DNA from: Mesorhizobium plurifarium
Lineage (GTDB): Bacteria > Pseudomonadota > Alphaproteobacteria > Rhizobiales > Rhizobiaceae
Length of the DNA: 64,000 nucleotides
Assembly: GCA_000824785.1 (NCBI GenBank)
Contig: CCNB01000017.1
Span: 1-64,000, forward strand
Direction of reading: 5' to 3'
Under the pieces are notes generated by a model, which saw only the letters and a program-made list of their open reading frames with translations, did no database searches and was not told the DNA's origin. Made by a program: the position numbers and the translations under genes. Shown here piece after piece: positions 9,432 to 21,398 of this stretch. Positions within the stretch are counted from its first letter, which is position 1; each line of letters starts with the position of its first letter.

Positions 9432-9463
9432 TGCCCGGGCAGGTTCTTCGACCCGCCCGGGCA
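9432..9463 (+). terminator. Intercistronic hairpin between urtA and urtB
   Basis: Nine-base perfect arms TGCCCGGGC / GCCCGGGCA enclose a 14-base loop. No T-tract follows, so it is more likely an mRNA-stabilising or partial termination structure that raises urtA over urtBCDE than a full terminator. Confidence 0.6.
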
Positions 9464-9485
9464 AGGTCACCGAAACCTGGTTTGC

Positions 9486-9529
9486 GCAATTTCGGACGGA
9501 AAACCGCTTCGCACTTTTCCCGGAATTGC
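9486..9529 (+). repeat. Palindromic repeat, copy B
   Basis: Same core as copy A (GCAATTTCGG to CCGGAATTGC with CGGAAAACCGC and CACTTTTCC inside). It ends 13 bases before the urtB TTG start. Confidence 0.88.
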
Positions 9530-9542
9530 TTGAGAAAGCCGC

Positions 9543-11171
9543 TTGAAGACGACAATGCTGCTGCTGCGCGCAATTGGTCTGATGTTTCTGCTGACGATGG
9601 CGAGCTTGTTGCCGTCGAAGGCGGCCGAGGCCGACCTGCGCGCGACGATCGCCAAATTCGCGGACGCCAGCGGTTTCTCGGCCACGGAGGCCGTCGTGCG
9701 CGAGCTGACTGCCAGCGGCGATCCGGCCGTCGAGCGCCCGCTCTCGGCGCTGGCCGACGGCAATCTCTACATTCGCAAGAGCGACTCCCAGGTCTTCGTC
9801 GGCAAGGAAGCGGGAGACGGCATCGAATTGCTCGATCCGCTAAGCGGCGAAAAGGCGGCCGACGCCGCCAAGACCGATCTCACCAAGATCAAGGTCAACA
9901 ATGGGCTCCGCCGCACGATCCGCGACGCGCTGGGCACGCTGACGTTGCGCGCCAAGGACGCGAGCGCGCGCCTTGCCGCCGCGATGACCATGTTCAAGAC
10001 GCCCGACGCGGCGAATATCGAGCCGCTCGATGCCGCGATCGCCGCGGAGACCGATCCCGGCGTGAAAACCCTGTTTGAGCAGGCACGCGCGGCGTCGGTT
10101 CTGGTTTCCGACAAGCCCGAAGCCGACAAGCTCGCGGCCATCCCGATCATCGCCGCGCGCGGCGACCGCGATGCGCTTTCGTTGCTGACTTCGGTCGATG
10201 CCAATGCCCAGGGCGCGGTCAAGGACGCCGCGAACGCCGCGATCGGACATATCAACTCCAAGCTCGCCCTGTGGGATGCCGGCCAGAACATCTGGTACGG
10301 CATTTCGCTGGGATCGGTGCTGCTGCTCGCGGCGATCGGGCTTGCCATCACCTTCGGCGTCATGGGCGTCATCAACATGGCGCATGGCGAGATGGTGATG
10401 CTTGGCGCCTATACCACCTTCGTCGTCCAGCAGGTGATCCGCACCTCGTTTCCCGGCCTGTTCGACTGGTCGCTGGTGATCGCTCTGCCGCTCGCCTTCC
10501 TTGTGGCGGGGCTGGTTGGGCTGGCGATCGAGCGCGGCATCATTCGCTTCCTCTATGGCCGACCGCTGGAGACGCTTCTGGCCACCTGGGGCGTCTCGCT
10601 GATCCTGCAGCAGGCGGTGCGCACCATCTTCGGACCGACCAACCAGGAGGTCGGCAACCCGTCATGGATGTCGGGATCCTTCGATGTCGGCCAGCTCGCC
10701 ATCACGTGGAACCGGCTGTGGATCCTGGTGTTCGCGCTCGCCGTGTTCGCGGTGCTGCTCTACGTCATGAAGCGCACGCCCTGGGGGCTGCAGATGCGCG
10801 CCGTCACCGCCAACCGGCGCATGGCCGCCTCGATGGGCATCAGGACGCCCTGGGTCGACGCGCTGACCTTCGCGCTCGGCTCCGGCATCGCCGGCATCGC
10901 CGGCGTGGCGCTCAGCCAGATCGACAATGTCTCGCCCAATCTCGGCCGTGGCTACATCATCGACAGTTTCATGGTCGTCGTCTTCGGCGGCGTCGGCAAT
11001 CTGTGGGGCACACTGGTCGGCGCCTTCTCGCTCGGCATCGTCAACAAGTTCCTCGAGCCCTATGCCGGCGCGGTGCTCGGCAAGATCGTCGTGCTCGTGC
11101 TGATCATCCTGTTCATCCAGAAACGCCCGCGCGGCCTGTTCGCGCTCAAGGGCAGGGCGGTGGAAGCATGA
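9543..11171 (+). CDS. urtB: Urea ABC transporter permease UrtB
   Basis: 542 residues. A signal-like hydrophobic start (to about residue 28) and a roughly 210-residue extracytoplasmic domain precede a membrane part with about eight helices (from residue 245), of the LivH type, with the conserved AFGVMGVINMAHGEMVMLGAY-like segment. The N-terminal domain is a family trait of UrtB. TTG is the first start; an ATG four codons later is an alternative, and no strong ribosome site distinguishes them. The stop overlaps the urtC start as ATGA. Confidence 0.92.
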   Translation: MKTTMLLLRAIGLMFLLTMASLLPSKAAEADLRATIAKFADASGFSATEAVVRELTASGDPAVERPLSALADGNLYIRKSDSQVFVGKEAGDGIELLDPLSGEKAADAAKTDLTKIKVNNGLRRTIRDALGTLTLRAKDASARLAAAMTMFKTPDAANIEPLDAAIAAETDPGVKTLFEQARAASVLVSDKPEADKLAAIPIIAARGDRDALSLLTSVDANAQGAVKDAANAAIGHINSKLALWDAGQNIWYGISLGSVLLLAAIGLAITFGVMGVINMAHGEMVMLGAYTTFVVQQVIRTSFPGLFDWSLVIALPLAFLVAGLVGLAIERGIIRFLYGRPLETLLATWGVSLILQQAVRTIFGPTNQEVGNPSWMSGSFDVGQLAITWNRLWILVFALAVFAVLLYVMKRTPWGLQMRAVTANRRMAASMGIRTPWVDALTFALGSGIAGIAGVALSQIDNVSPNLGRGYIIDSFMVVVFGGVGNLWGTLVGAFSLGIVNKFLEPYAGAVLGKIVVLVLIILFIQKRPRGLFALKGRAVEA

Positions 11172-12391
11172 TCGCGCAGCGCTTCTTTTCGGCCGACCGC
11201 CGGATCGCCGTCACCATCCTCGCTTTGCTGGCAGCCGCCATCATCGTGCCGCTGCTCAACCTCGCGGTGTCGCCGCAAAGCGCCTTCTACATCCCGTCCT
11301 ACATCGTGGCGCTGGTCGGCAAATATCTCTGCTACGCGCTGCTCGCGCTCGCGCTCGATCTCGTCTGGGGCTATTGCGGCATCCTTTCGCTCGGCCACGG
11401 CGCCTTTTTCGCGCTCGGCGGCTATGCGATGGGCATGTATCTGATGCGCCAGATCGGCTCGCGCGGCGTCTACGGCAATCCGATCCTGCCCGATTTCATG
11501 GTGTTCCTGAACTACAAGGAGCTGCCCTGGTTCTGGTACGGCTTCGATCATTTCTGGTTTGCGGCGCTCATGGTGCTTGCGGTGCCGGGCCTGCTCGCCT
11601 TCGTCTTCGGCTGGTTCGCCTTCCGTAGCCGCGTCACCGGCGTGTATCTGTCGATCATCACCCAGGCGATGACCTATGCGCTGCTGCTCGCCTTCTTCCG
11701 CAACGACATGGGATTCGGCGGCAACAACGGCCTGACCGACTTCAAGGATATTCTGGGCTTCAACGTGCAGGCCGACGCGACGCGCTCGGCGCTGTTCGCC
11801 ACCAGCGCCGTCACTCTGACGCTGGCCGTCTTCGTTACGGCTGCGATCGTGCGCTCCAAATACGGCAAGCTGCTGATGGCGGTGCGCGATGCCGAGAGCC
11901 GAACCCGCTTCCTCGGCTGGCGGGCCGAGAACGTCAAGCTGTTCGCCTTCACCGTCTCGGCAATCATGGCCGGCATCGCCGGCGCGCTCTACGTGCCGCA
12001 GGTCGGCATCATCAATCCGGGCGAATTCGATCCGGCCAACTCGATCGAGGTGGTGATCTGGACCGCCGTCGGCGGGCGCGGCACCATCGTCGGCCCGATC
12101 CTCGGCGCGCTGCTGGTCAATGCCGGCAAATCCTGGTTCACCGGCGTGCTGCCGGAATTCTGGCTGTTCGCGCTGGGCGGACTGTTCGTCGCGGTCACGC
12201 TGCTTTTGCCCAAGGGCATCGTCGGCATGTGGGACGGCTGGCGTAGCCAGGCCAAGGCGCTGCGCGCGGCTTCGCTTGGCGTCGAGGCCGGGGTCGATCC
12301 TGACGCGCCGGAGCTGAAGATCGTGCGCTCGGCGGCGAGGACACCGGGCGCCTGGTCCGCTGCCGGCGCCGAACCGCAGCCGGCGGAGTGA
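11168..12391 (+). CDS. urtC: Urea ABC transporter permease UrtC
   Basis: 407 residues, LivM-type permease with about ten membrane helices. Conserved blocks include DLVWGYCGILSLGHGAFFALG near residue 60 and AVRDAESRTRFLGW in the cytoplasmic coupling loop. The C-terminus carries a hydrophilic tail ending in Pro/Ala. The ATG overlaps the urtB stop by four bases, so the two permeases are probably translationally coupled and form the heterodimeric channel. Confidence 0.93.
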   Translation: MIAQRFFSADRRIAVTILALLAAAIIVPLLNLAVSPQSAFYIPSYIVALVGKYLCYALLALALDLVWGYCGILSLGHGAFFALGGYAMGMYLMRQIGSRGVYGNPILPDFMVFLNYKELPWFWYGFDHFWFAALMVLAVPGLLAFVFGWFAFRSRVTGVYLSIITQAMTYALLLAFFRNDMGFGGNNGLTDFKDILGFNVQADATRSALFATSAVTLTLAVFVTAAIVRSKYGKLLMAVRDAESRTRFLGWRAENVKLFAFTVSAIMAGIAGALYVPQVGIINPGEFDPANSIEVVIWTAVGGRGTIVGPILGALLVNAGKSWFTGVLPEFWLFALGGLFVAVTLLLPKGIVGMWDGWRSQAKALRAASLGVEAGVDPDAPELKIVRSAARTPGAWSAAGAEPQPAE

Positions 12392-12397
12392 ACGATC

Positions 12398-13144
12398 ATG
12401 AGCAAATCGAACACCATCCTCTATCTTGACGGCGTCTCGGTTTCCTTCGACGGCTTTCGCGCCATCAACAACCTGTCGCTGGTGCTCGACAAGGGCGAGA
12501 TGCGCGCGATCATCGGCCCTAACGGCGCCGGCAAAACGACGATGATGGACATCGTCACCGGCAAGACGCGGCCGGACGAAGGCGAGGTGTTCTTCGATGG
12601 CCAGGTCGATCTCACCCGGCATGACGAGGCCGAGATCGCCATGATGGGCATCGGCCGCAAATTCCAGAAGCCGACGGTTTTCGAGAGCCACAGCGTCGAG
12701 GACAATCTGATGCTGGCGCTGAAAGGCCCGCGCTCGATCTTCCCGGCGCTGTTCCATCGCCGCTCGGCGGCCGAGACGCGGCGCATCGACGACATACTCG
12801 GCATCATCCGTCTCGGCGACAAGCGTGACGAGCTCGCCGCCAATCTCAGCCACGGCCAGAAGCAATGGCTGGAGATCGGCATGCTCTTGGCGCAGGACCC
12901 GAAGCTTTTGCTTGTCGACGAGCCAGTCGCCGGCATGACCGATGCCGAGACCGAGGAGACCGCGCGCCTGCTCAAGGACATCGCCCGCGACCATTCGGTG
13001 GTCGTCGTCGAGCATGACATGCATTTCGTGCGCGAGCTCGGCGTCAAGGTCACCTGCCTGCATGAAGGCTCGGTGCTGTCGGAAGGCACGCTCGATTTCG
13101 TCTCGGCGGACGAGCGCGTCGTCGAAGTCTATCTAGGGCGGTGA
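12398..13144 (+). CDS. urtD: Urea ABC transporter ATPase UrtD
   Basis: 248 residues. Walker A is GPNGAGKTT, the signature is LSHGQ (normal for this LivG-like subfamily), Walker B is LLLVDEP, and the switch His is in VVVVEHDM. One of two ATPases powering UrtBC. The start follows urtC by six bases with CGGAG at the urtC end serving as ribosome site. Confidence 0.93.
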   Translation: MSKSNTILYLDGVSVSFDGFRAINNLSLVLDKGEMRAIIGPNGAGKTTMMDIVTGKTRPDEGEVFFDGQVDLTRHDEAEIAMMGIGRKFQKPTVFESHSVEDNLMLALKGPRSIFPALFHRRSAAETRRIDDILGIIRLGDKRDELAANLSHGQKQWLEIGMLLAQDPKLLLVDEPVAGMTDAETEETARLLKDIARDHSVVVVEHDMHFVRELGVKVTCLHEGSVLSEGTLDFVSADERVVEVYLGR

Positions 13145-13215
13145 AGCATGGTCTGGCGTGTTCCGTTCTACCGTTTCGATTTCGCTTTCCTGAAGCGCTG
13201 GCGAAGGAATTGACC

Positions 13216-13911
13216 ATGCTCGAAATCTCCAATGCCACGCTGCATTACGGCGCCGCCCAGGCGCTGCGCGGCGTTTCGCTGAAGGCCGGCGCCGGCAACA
13301 TCACCTGCGTGCTCGGCCGCAACGGCGTCGGCAAGACCAGTTTGATGAGATCCATCGTCGGCCATCACCGGCTGACGAGCGGAAGCGTTGCCTTCGAGGG
13401 GAAGGCGCTCGACCGGAGCGCGGCGTATGACCGCGCCCGGTCGGGCATCGCATTCGTGCCGCAAGGCAGGGAGGTTTTCCCCCTGCTTACGGTGCGCGAG
13501 AACCTGGAATCCGGCTTCGCGCCGTTGCGGCGCGCAGACCGCAATATCCCTGCCCATGTCTTCGAGCTGTTTCCGGTGCTGAAGCAGATGCTCGGCCGCC
13601 GCGGCGGCGACCTGTCCGGCGGTCAGCAGCAGCAGCTCGCCATCGGGCGGGCGCTGGTGATGCGGCCGAAGCTCCTGGTGCTCGACGAGCCGACCGAAGG
13701 CATCCAGCCCTCGATCATCAAGGATATCGGCCGCGCCATCCGCTACCTGCGCGACCAGGCGGGGATCGCGGTGCTGCTGGTCGAGCAGTATCTCGATTTC
13801 TGCCGCGAGCTTGCCGACGAGGTCAACATCATGGATCGCGGCCAGATCGTGCATACGGGTCCGGCGGAAGACCTCGATAGGGCGGATGTGCGCAAGTTCC
13901 TGACAGTGTAG
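13216..13911 (+). CDS. urtE: Urea ABC transporter ATPase UrtE
   Basis: 231 residues from the ATG with an AAGGAA site; the usual size of UrtE. An in-frame ATG earlier would add 25 residues that do not resemble the family. Walker A GRNGVGKTS, signature LSGGQQQQ, Walker B LLVLDEP and VLLVEQYLDF agree with LivF-like proteins. It ends the urt operon. No urease gene follows; a repeat-bearing intergenic region does. Confidence 0.92.
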   Translation: MLEISNATLHYGAAQALRGVSLKAGAGNITCVLGRNGVGKTSLMRSIVGHHRLTSGSVAFEGKALDRSAAYDRARSGIAFVPQGREVFPLLTVRENLESGFAPLRRADRNIPAHVFELFPVLKQMLGRRGGDLSGGQQQQLAIGRALVMRPKLLVLDEPTEGIQPSIIKDIGRAIRYLRDQAGIAVLLVEQYLDFCRELADEVNIMDRGQIVHTGPAEDLDRADVRKFLTV

Positions 13912-14224
13912 CCTTGGTCGTCGCCATTCCAAACTCTACACCGTAAATGACGCTCGGAAGTAACGGAATGGATCCTTGGGTCTTCGCTTCGTTCCGCGTC
14001 GTTGCGCCCAAGGATGACGAAGTTGTTGAGCGCTCTGGCGCGCTCAATACCACATGCTAGTCTTTTCTTGGCCTTGGTGAGTCGGCTGCTTTCCGTATCA
14101 GTCGCGAATGAAGGGGGAAGGCGCGCGGTCACCGCCCGCAAGTTCCACGCAAGCAAGCCTGCCTAGCTTTCCCTGCAGTGATTGTCGGTCAACGCGTCCA
14201 AAAGATTCGTGCCAGGGGACGGCG
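13912..14224. other. Intergenic region after urtE
   Basis: 313 bases with no gene recognised. It holds a hairpin with arms ATCCTTGGG (13972-13980) and CCCAAGGAT (14007-14015), resembling a palindrome family common in rhizobial genomes, and the 5' region of the small gene at 14225. No T-tract terminator for urtE was seen. Confidence 0.6.
13972..14015 (+). repeat. Extragenic palindrome with ATCCTTGGG / CCCAAGGAT arms
   Basis: Nine-base perfect arms separated by 26 bases rich in CTTCG/CGTCG. From memory, similar elements recur in Mesorhizobium intergenic regions; only one copy is seen in this window. Confidence 0.5.
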
Positions 14225-14401
14225 ATGGAACGTTTTGTCGAGGACTATCAGAAGCGGCGCCTCACCGATCGCGACGATATCATGACGGCGATCAACATCC
14301 TGATGTCGCAGGGCTATGACGAGGACGATCTGCTGGGCGAAATGACCAAGGTCTTCTACGTCGATCTCGACGCCTTCAACGAAGTGATCGCCCACCACTG
14401 A
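14225..14401 (+). CDS. Small conserved protein (58 residues)
   Basis: ATG with a GGGGACGG site. The sequence is acidic and mostly helical, with YQKRRLTDRDDIMTAINILM then SQGYDEDDLLGEM and FYVDLDAFNEVI. It has no signal peptide or membrane segment. I believe similar small proteins occur widely in Rhizobiales, but I know of no function. The open frame is well conserved in codon use (high GC3) compared with the flanking non-coding DNA. Confidence 0.7.
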   Translation: MERFVEDYQKRRLTDRDDIMTAINILMSQGYDEDDLLGEMTKVFYVDLDAFNEVIAHH

Positions 14402-14424
14402 GGGCGAGCGCGGGGCCGTAAAGG

Positions 14425-15570
14425 TCACCCGGCACGGCGGAAGTCGAGCACGCGGTTGCGGCCGCCGCGCTTGGCGGCATAGAGCGCCTTGTCGGCGGCG
14501 CTGAGGACCTTGTCGAAGCTCATGCCATCGCTGCTGCCGAAGGCGAAGCCGGCGCTGACCGTGCAGCGCAACGGCCCGGTCTCCGTCTCGACGGTACGCG
14601 CGGCGAAGGCGGCCCTGACACGTTCGGCCGTCGCCTCGGCCGTCTCGGGCAAGGTGCGCCTCAACACCATCGCGAATTCCTCGCCGCCCATGCGGGCGAC
14701 GGAGTCGTTCGGACGCAGGTCGGTGGAGAGCACCTCGGCAAAAACCTTCAGCACTTGGTCGCCGGCGGCGTGGCCGAACTGATCGTTGATCGCCTTGAAG
14801 CCGTCGAGATCGAACACCACCACTGCCGTGAAGGCGCTGACCGGTGCCTTGCCGTGCTGATCGAACAAGGCGCGGCGGTTGAGCAGGCCGGTCAAGGCGT
14901 CGGTCTGCGCCTCGCGCTGATGATGGCGGGCGTGCCGCCCCTGGTTGAGCGCCAGCGACAATGCGCCGATGCCGGTCATGGAGGCGATGACGATGACGAG
15001 GCTCAGATCCTCCGCCCAGTTGCTTGGCGCATGGCCGAGGACGAGCTTGCCGTCCCATGCCAACACGGCCGCGCACAGCACGAAGGACGCCGCCGTCAGC
15101 GAGTAAAGCAGCGCCACGCCGATGAGATGGACGGGCGCTTCCGCGCGGCCCCGCCAATATTCATAGGCGGTTCCGAACAGGAGCAGCGCGGCCAGCGCGT
15201 TCTCCAGCATGAAGCCCAGCCCGTCATAGCCGAGGGCCATGGGCGGCAGCGCGAGAGCATAGGAAGTGCCGGCGCCGAGCGCGATCAGCCGCAAAGGCGA
15301 GCGCCTGGTCCTGAATTGGTGGGCGGCGCCCAGCATGACGGAGAAGCCGAGCAGGAGCAGCGCCAGCGTCAGCACGCCGAGCGCCGTTCCGGGCCTTGCG
15401 ATATAAGCGTCGTAGACAAAGACTTCGCACACCACGACCAGCACGCTGACTGCCCAGGTCAAAAGGAACCTGTCGGAACGGGCGGCCATCCAGGTTCCGA
15501 ACAGGGTGAGGCTGAGGCAAGCGGCGGAGAAGCCGACGGCCAGTAGCAATGAATTGTAGTCGAGCAGCAT
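14425..15570 (-). CDS. Membrane-anchored diguanylate cyclase (GGDEF)
   Basis: 381 residues from the ATG with AAGGA seven bases upstream. About seven membrane helices (residues 1-205) are followed by a GGDEF domain with LTGLLNRRALFD, FDLDGFKAINDQFGHAAGD and the active GGEEF loop. An RxxD inhibitory site (RPND) sits five residues before GGEEF, so product inhibition by cyclic-di-GMP is expected. It should make c-di-GMP from two GTP. No EAL domain is attached. The membrane part does not match a named sensor domain that I can identify. Confidence 0.9.
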   Translation of the reverse strand: MLLDYNSLLLAVGFSAACLSLTLFGTWMAARSDRFLLTWAVSVLVVVCEVFVYDAYIARPGTALGVLTLALLLLGFSVMLGAAHQFRTRRSPLRLIALGAGTSYALALPPMALGYDGLGFMLENALAALLLFGTAYEYWRGRAEAPVHLIGVALLYSLTAASFVLCAAVLAWDGKLVLGHAPSNWAEDLSLVIVIASMTGIGALSLALNQGRHARHHQREAQTDALTGLLNRRALFDQHGKAPVSAFTAVVVFDLDGFKAINDQFGHAAGDQVLKVFAEVLSTDLRPNDSVARMGGEEFAMVLRRTLPETAEATAERVRAAFAARTVETETGPLRCTVSAGFAFGSSDGMSFDKVLSAADKALYAAKRGGRNRVLDFRRAG

Positions 15571-15682
15571 GCACGCGTCCTTGCCGGCGCCGGGCTTGTG
15601 CAACCTGACGTAGGTCCATTAGTGCAGCAAGGAAGTATCGATTACGTTACGATCGCCGCGAAGATTGCGGGGTTTGTCCTTG

Positions 15683-16486
15683 TCAGTTCGCGACCCGCTT
15701 CATCAGCGCCATGGCGCCGAACGGGGCGCGCACCTTGCCTTCGGTGATGAAGTAGGCGAACACGTCGCGCGGCTTGACCGGCGCATCGGTCCTGGGGTCG
15801 GCGCGCGGCAGGTCGGCGGGCTGCTTGCCCTCCGCCCAGGTCTTCACCCGCGCTGCCCATTCGTCGAGGCCCTTCGGCGTGTAGCAGTCGGGGTTGTCGT
15901 CGCTGCCGGTCTGCAGGCGCGCGTAGACGAAGTCGCCGGTGACGTCGGCGATCGCCGGATATTTCGCATGGTCGGCATAGACGATCGCGGCCTTGTATTT
16001 GCGCGCAAGCGCCGGGAATTCCGGCACGATGAAGCTGTCATGGCGCACTTCCAGCGCGTGGCGCAAAGGCACGCCGTCCTGCTTCTCGGGCAGAAGCTTC
16101 AGAAAAGCTTCGAAATCGTCCGGGTCGAATTTCTTGGTTGGCGCGAATTGCCACAGGATCGGGCCGAGCTTGTCGCCGAGCGCGGCAACGCCGGAGCCGA
16201 GGAAGCGCATCATCGATTCGCCGGCCTCGCCGAGCACGCGACGGTTAGTGACGAAGCGGTTGCCCTTGAGCGAGAAGACGAAACCGTCCGGCGCGTCGTT
16301 GGCCCATTTGACGAAGGTCGGTTCCTTGAAACTGGAATAATAGGTGCCGTTGACCTCGATGCTCGGCACCTGGCGGCTGGCGTAGTGGAGCTGCTTGGCC
16401 TTGGCTAGCTTCTCTGGATAGAAGGAGGTGTCCCAGGGCTCGAAAGTCCAGCCGCCCATGCCGGAGCGGATCGTTCCTTGGCTCAT
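15683..16486 (-). CDS. DUF72 family protein
   Basis: 267 residues with a GGAGGAAG site. Residues IRSGMGGWTFEPW at the start, the EVNGTYYSSF segment and the LEVRHDSF segment mark the DUF72 (YecE-like) family, a TIM-barrel fold of unknown enzymatic role. It is soluble, with no signal peptide. It lies downstream of the acetyltransferase gene in the same direction, 30 bases apart. Confidence 0.88.
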   Translation of the reverse strand: MSQGTIRSGMGGWTFEPWDTSFYPEKLAKAKQLHYASRQVPSIEVNGTYYSSFKEPTFVKWANDAPDGFVFSLKGNRFVTNRRVLGEAGESMMRFLGSGVAALGDKLGPILWQFAPTKKFDPDDFEAFLKLLPEKQDGVPLRHALEVRHDSFIVPEFPALARKYKAAIVYADHAKYPAIADVTGDFVYARLQTGSDDNPDCYTPKGLDEWAARVKTWAEGKQPADLPRADPRTDAPVKPRDVFAYFITEGKVRAPFGAMALMKRVAN

Positions 16487-16516
16487 CGTCTTCCTCCTCC
16501 GCGTTTCAAGATGTGG

Positions 16517-16978
16517 TCAGGCCGCTTTGCCGACCGGCTTGGCCATGTCGACCACGGTCCATCCCGGCCGGTATGGATTGGCGCGGCGACCCGTTTCCCG
16601 ATAGCCAAAGGCCGAATAGAGCGCGATGTTCCGCTCCATGCGCGAATTGGTGTAGAGCCGCACCTCCGGTACGCCCCATGACCGCGCCTGTTGATCGGCG
16701 AAGTTCAGCAATTTGATCCCGAGCTTTTTGCCCTGGAAGGCCGGCGCAACCGCGACGCTGAAGATCATGGCGTGGTCTGGATGGCGCTCGAGCACGATCA
16801 GTCCTGCGAGTTCCGAGCCTTCTTCCAACAGCCAAACTTCGCCGCGCTCGATGCGCGGAGTGTAGTCCTCGGTGACCGGGATCGGGGGGCCACCGAGCGT
16901 GGCGGTGTAGGGATGATAGGCGACTTGCGTCAGTGAGACGACAGCGGCGAGATCAGTATCGTTTGCCTGTCTAGGCAT
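16517..16978 (-). CDS. GNAT family N-acetyltransferase
   Basis: 153 residues. The acetyl-CoA loop is visible around VAVAPAFQGKKLGIKLLNFA (about residues 83-102), followed by LYTNSRMERNIALYSAFGYRE, both characteristic of GNAT enzymes. The start at the ATG fits the family beginning; longer in-frame starts run into the AT-rich gene upstream. The acceptor substrate is unknown. It begins 14 bases after the HEPN-like orphan's stop. Confidence 0.83.
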   Translation of the reverse strand: MPRQANDTDLAAVVSLTQVAYHPYTATLGGPPIPVTEDYTPRIERGEVWLLEEGSELAGLIVLERHPDHAMIFSVAVAPAFQGKKLGIKLLNFADQQARSWGVPEVRLYTNSRMERNIALYSAFGYRETGRRANPYRPGWTVVDMAKPVGKAA

Positions 16979-16992
16979 GGTAAAAAATGCTT

Positions 16993-17763
16993 TCAGGTCT
17001 GCTGGACGTTGACTGTGCGATCGCCAACTTGTGGCGCACTGGCCTTTGGCGCGAATGTATATCGGTTCGCCGAAAGCAATCTTTCGTTCATTCCTTGAAT
17101 AACCGATAGGCAATCGACCATATCTTTCAAAAGATTTTTTGCCCGATCGTTCCAAGCGTCTCTTTCCTCGTTAAAAATATTGTGAAAATCAAGCCACAAA
17201 TCGCTGTGGAGTGTTATCGCTCCAAGCTCGAAAAACCGAATATATCTAAATGGATCATTCCTATTTGTCGATCCGTGAACAATAAAATTTCTATACGTCA
17301 TAAATTCTTTATTTTTATTTTTAAAATTTTTTATTGCACTACCCATTGTGAGGTTGATGCTGTCAGATACCGATAAGTTAACAGCAACAGAACGAGCCGA
17401 ATCTAAAAATAATTTCAAATATTCAGCAAAATGATATGCTTCGAACGACAGGTTTTTCACCGATCCAACAAGGCCTTGGGAGGCATGGAAAGAACCAATC
17501 TTGGGGCGAGCTCGGGAAATCTTATTTCGGTATCCTATCGACTCTAGAACGGGTCCCAGTAAGCAGGACAATGAGCTAAGGAAAGTTTGGCCGGAAGTAA
17601 GAGGCTTGCTGCTTGACTGATCCGACAGGTACCTCAAATACCCACCGATGTCGCGCTCATGAAATTCAGAAAAATACGCAAAATCGGGCATCAATTCAAA
17701 GTGTTCAGAAGTAATTTTCTGAACATGTTGCTGAAAGCGAATTGCATCGTCCAAAAAGCCCAT
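16993..17763 (-). CDS. AT-rich orphan, candidate HEPN-domain protein
   Basis: 256 residues, predicted largely helical, no signal peptide or membrane segment. It holds R158-N-F-I-V-H163 in TYRNFIVHGS, exactly the R-N-x3-H form of the HEPN ribonuclease motif. The motif is preceded by a charged helix rich in Lys and followed by a second helical half, as in HEPN bundles. Base composition is strikingly AT-rich next to both neighbours, with many AAA/ATT codons, which suggests horizontal acquisition. It starts only seven bases after the uvrA stop, so it probably shares the uvrA transcript. The HEPN assignment rests on the motif and helical character alone. Confidence 0.7.
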   Translation of the reverse strand: MGFLDDAIRFQQHVQKITSEHFELMPDFAYFSEFHERDIGGYLRYLSDQSSSKPLTSGQTFLSSLSCLLGPVLESIGYRNKISRARPKIGSFHASQGLVGSVKNLSFEAYHFAEYLKLFLDSARSVAVNLSVSDSINLTMGSAIKNFKNKNKEFMTYRNFIVHGSTNRNDPFRYIRFFELGAITLHSDLWLDFHNIFNEERDAWNDRAKNLLKDMVDCLSVIQGMNERLLSANRYTFAPKASAPQVGDRTVNVQQT

Positions 17764-17770
17764 GCAGGCA

Positions 17771-20692
<2,922 letters not shown>

Positions 20693-20855
20693 CGCCGGTC
20701 GCCGCCTCAGATCTGGAATTTGCTGGATTGGGCGGGTTCGTCCCGGCCATCCTATATGTAGGTTGTTTTGCCGCCGCGTCGAGAGACGCCACAATCTCGA
20801 CGGAAGAAGCCTATCTTGGGTTTAACCGCCTTTCGCGCGAGCGGGCAAGCGGAAA

Positions 20856-20870
20856 GAACAAAGGCCGAAC
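20856..20870 (-). promoter_or_regulatory. LexA (SOS) box of uvrA
   Basis: On the minus strand this reads GTTCGGCCTTTGTTC, a perfect GTTC-N7-GTTC, the established LexA site of rhizobia and relatives. A possible -35 (TTGTCA) with 17-base spacing to TGTTCT overlaps the box, which would place LexA on the promoter. Confidence 0.85.
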
Positions 20871-21398
20871 ACGCTCCTGACAAAGCGCTGTGGAAACAAT
20901 CGCGCCAGGCGCCGTGGAGACAAGTGCCGCCGATCCCGTCCCATTGATCCACAGGGCCATTCGGCTTACCCGTACGTAACCTCCTGCCGATCACATTTTT
21001 CGGTAACCGGCTATCGACGGTTGACGTCGCCGACCCAGGGGAGCAGTCTCAAAACCGTCAACGAAGCCGGCCGTCTTTCGATGGCCTCGCCGCCCAACAG
21101 GCGGCCTGCGAGACGCCGCAGGCGATAGCGATTTGCGCTTCGAACGACATTGTCGCAACGGACCCAGGAGCGGAGCATGACGCCACCGGACAGTCCCTTG
21201 AGGCTCCACACGGAGATGGAGCCGCGGCGGGCATAAGTGCCAGGGCAGACTTGAAACGCCAGCCCGACAAACCGTGACTTGCCGATTCCCTACAATCAGA
21301 GACGATAGTCGGATCGTCGGCTGAATGCCGCGTTGCATCCGAAACAGAACGCCGGCAGTCCACTCCCGGCTAAAGTTGGATTTCAGATCCATGAAGCC

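Noticed and set aside
14108-14224. Longer start for the 58-residue protein (97 codons)
   Set aside because: The upstream part is low-quality sequence without a ribosome site; the ATG at 14225 has one.
20985-21277. Open frame on the + strand upstream of uvrA with plausible amino acid composition
   Set aside because: There is no ATG, GTG or TTG in a usable position, so it can at most be a remnant.
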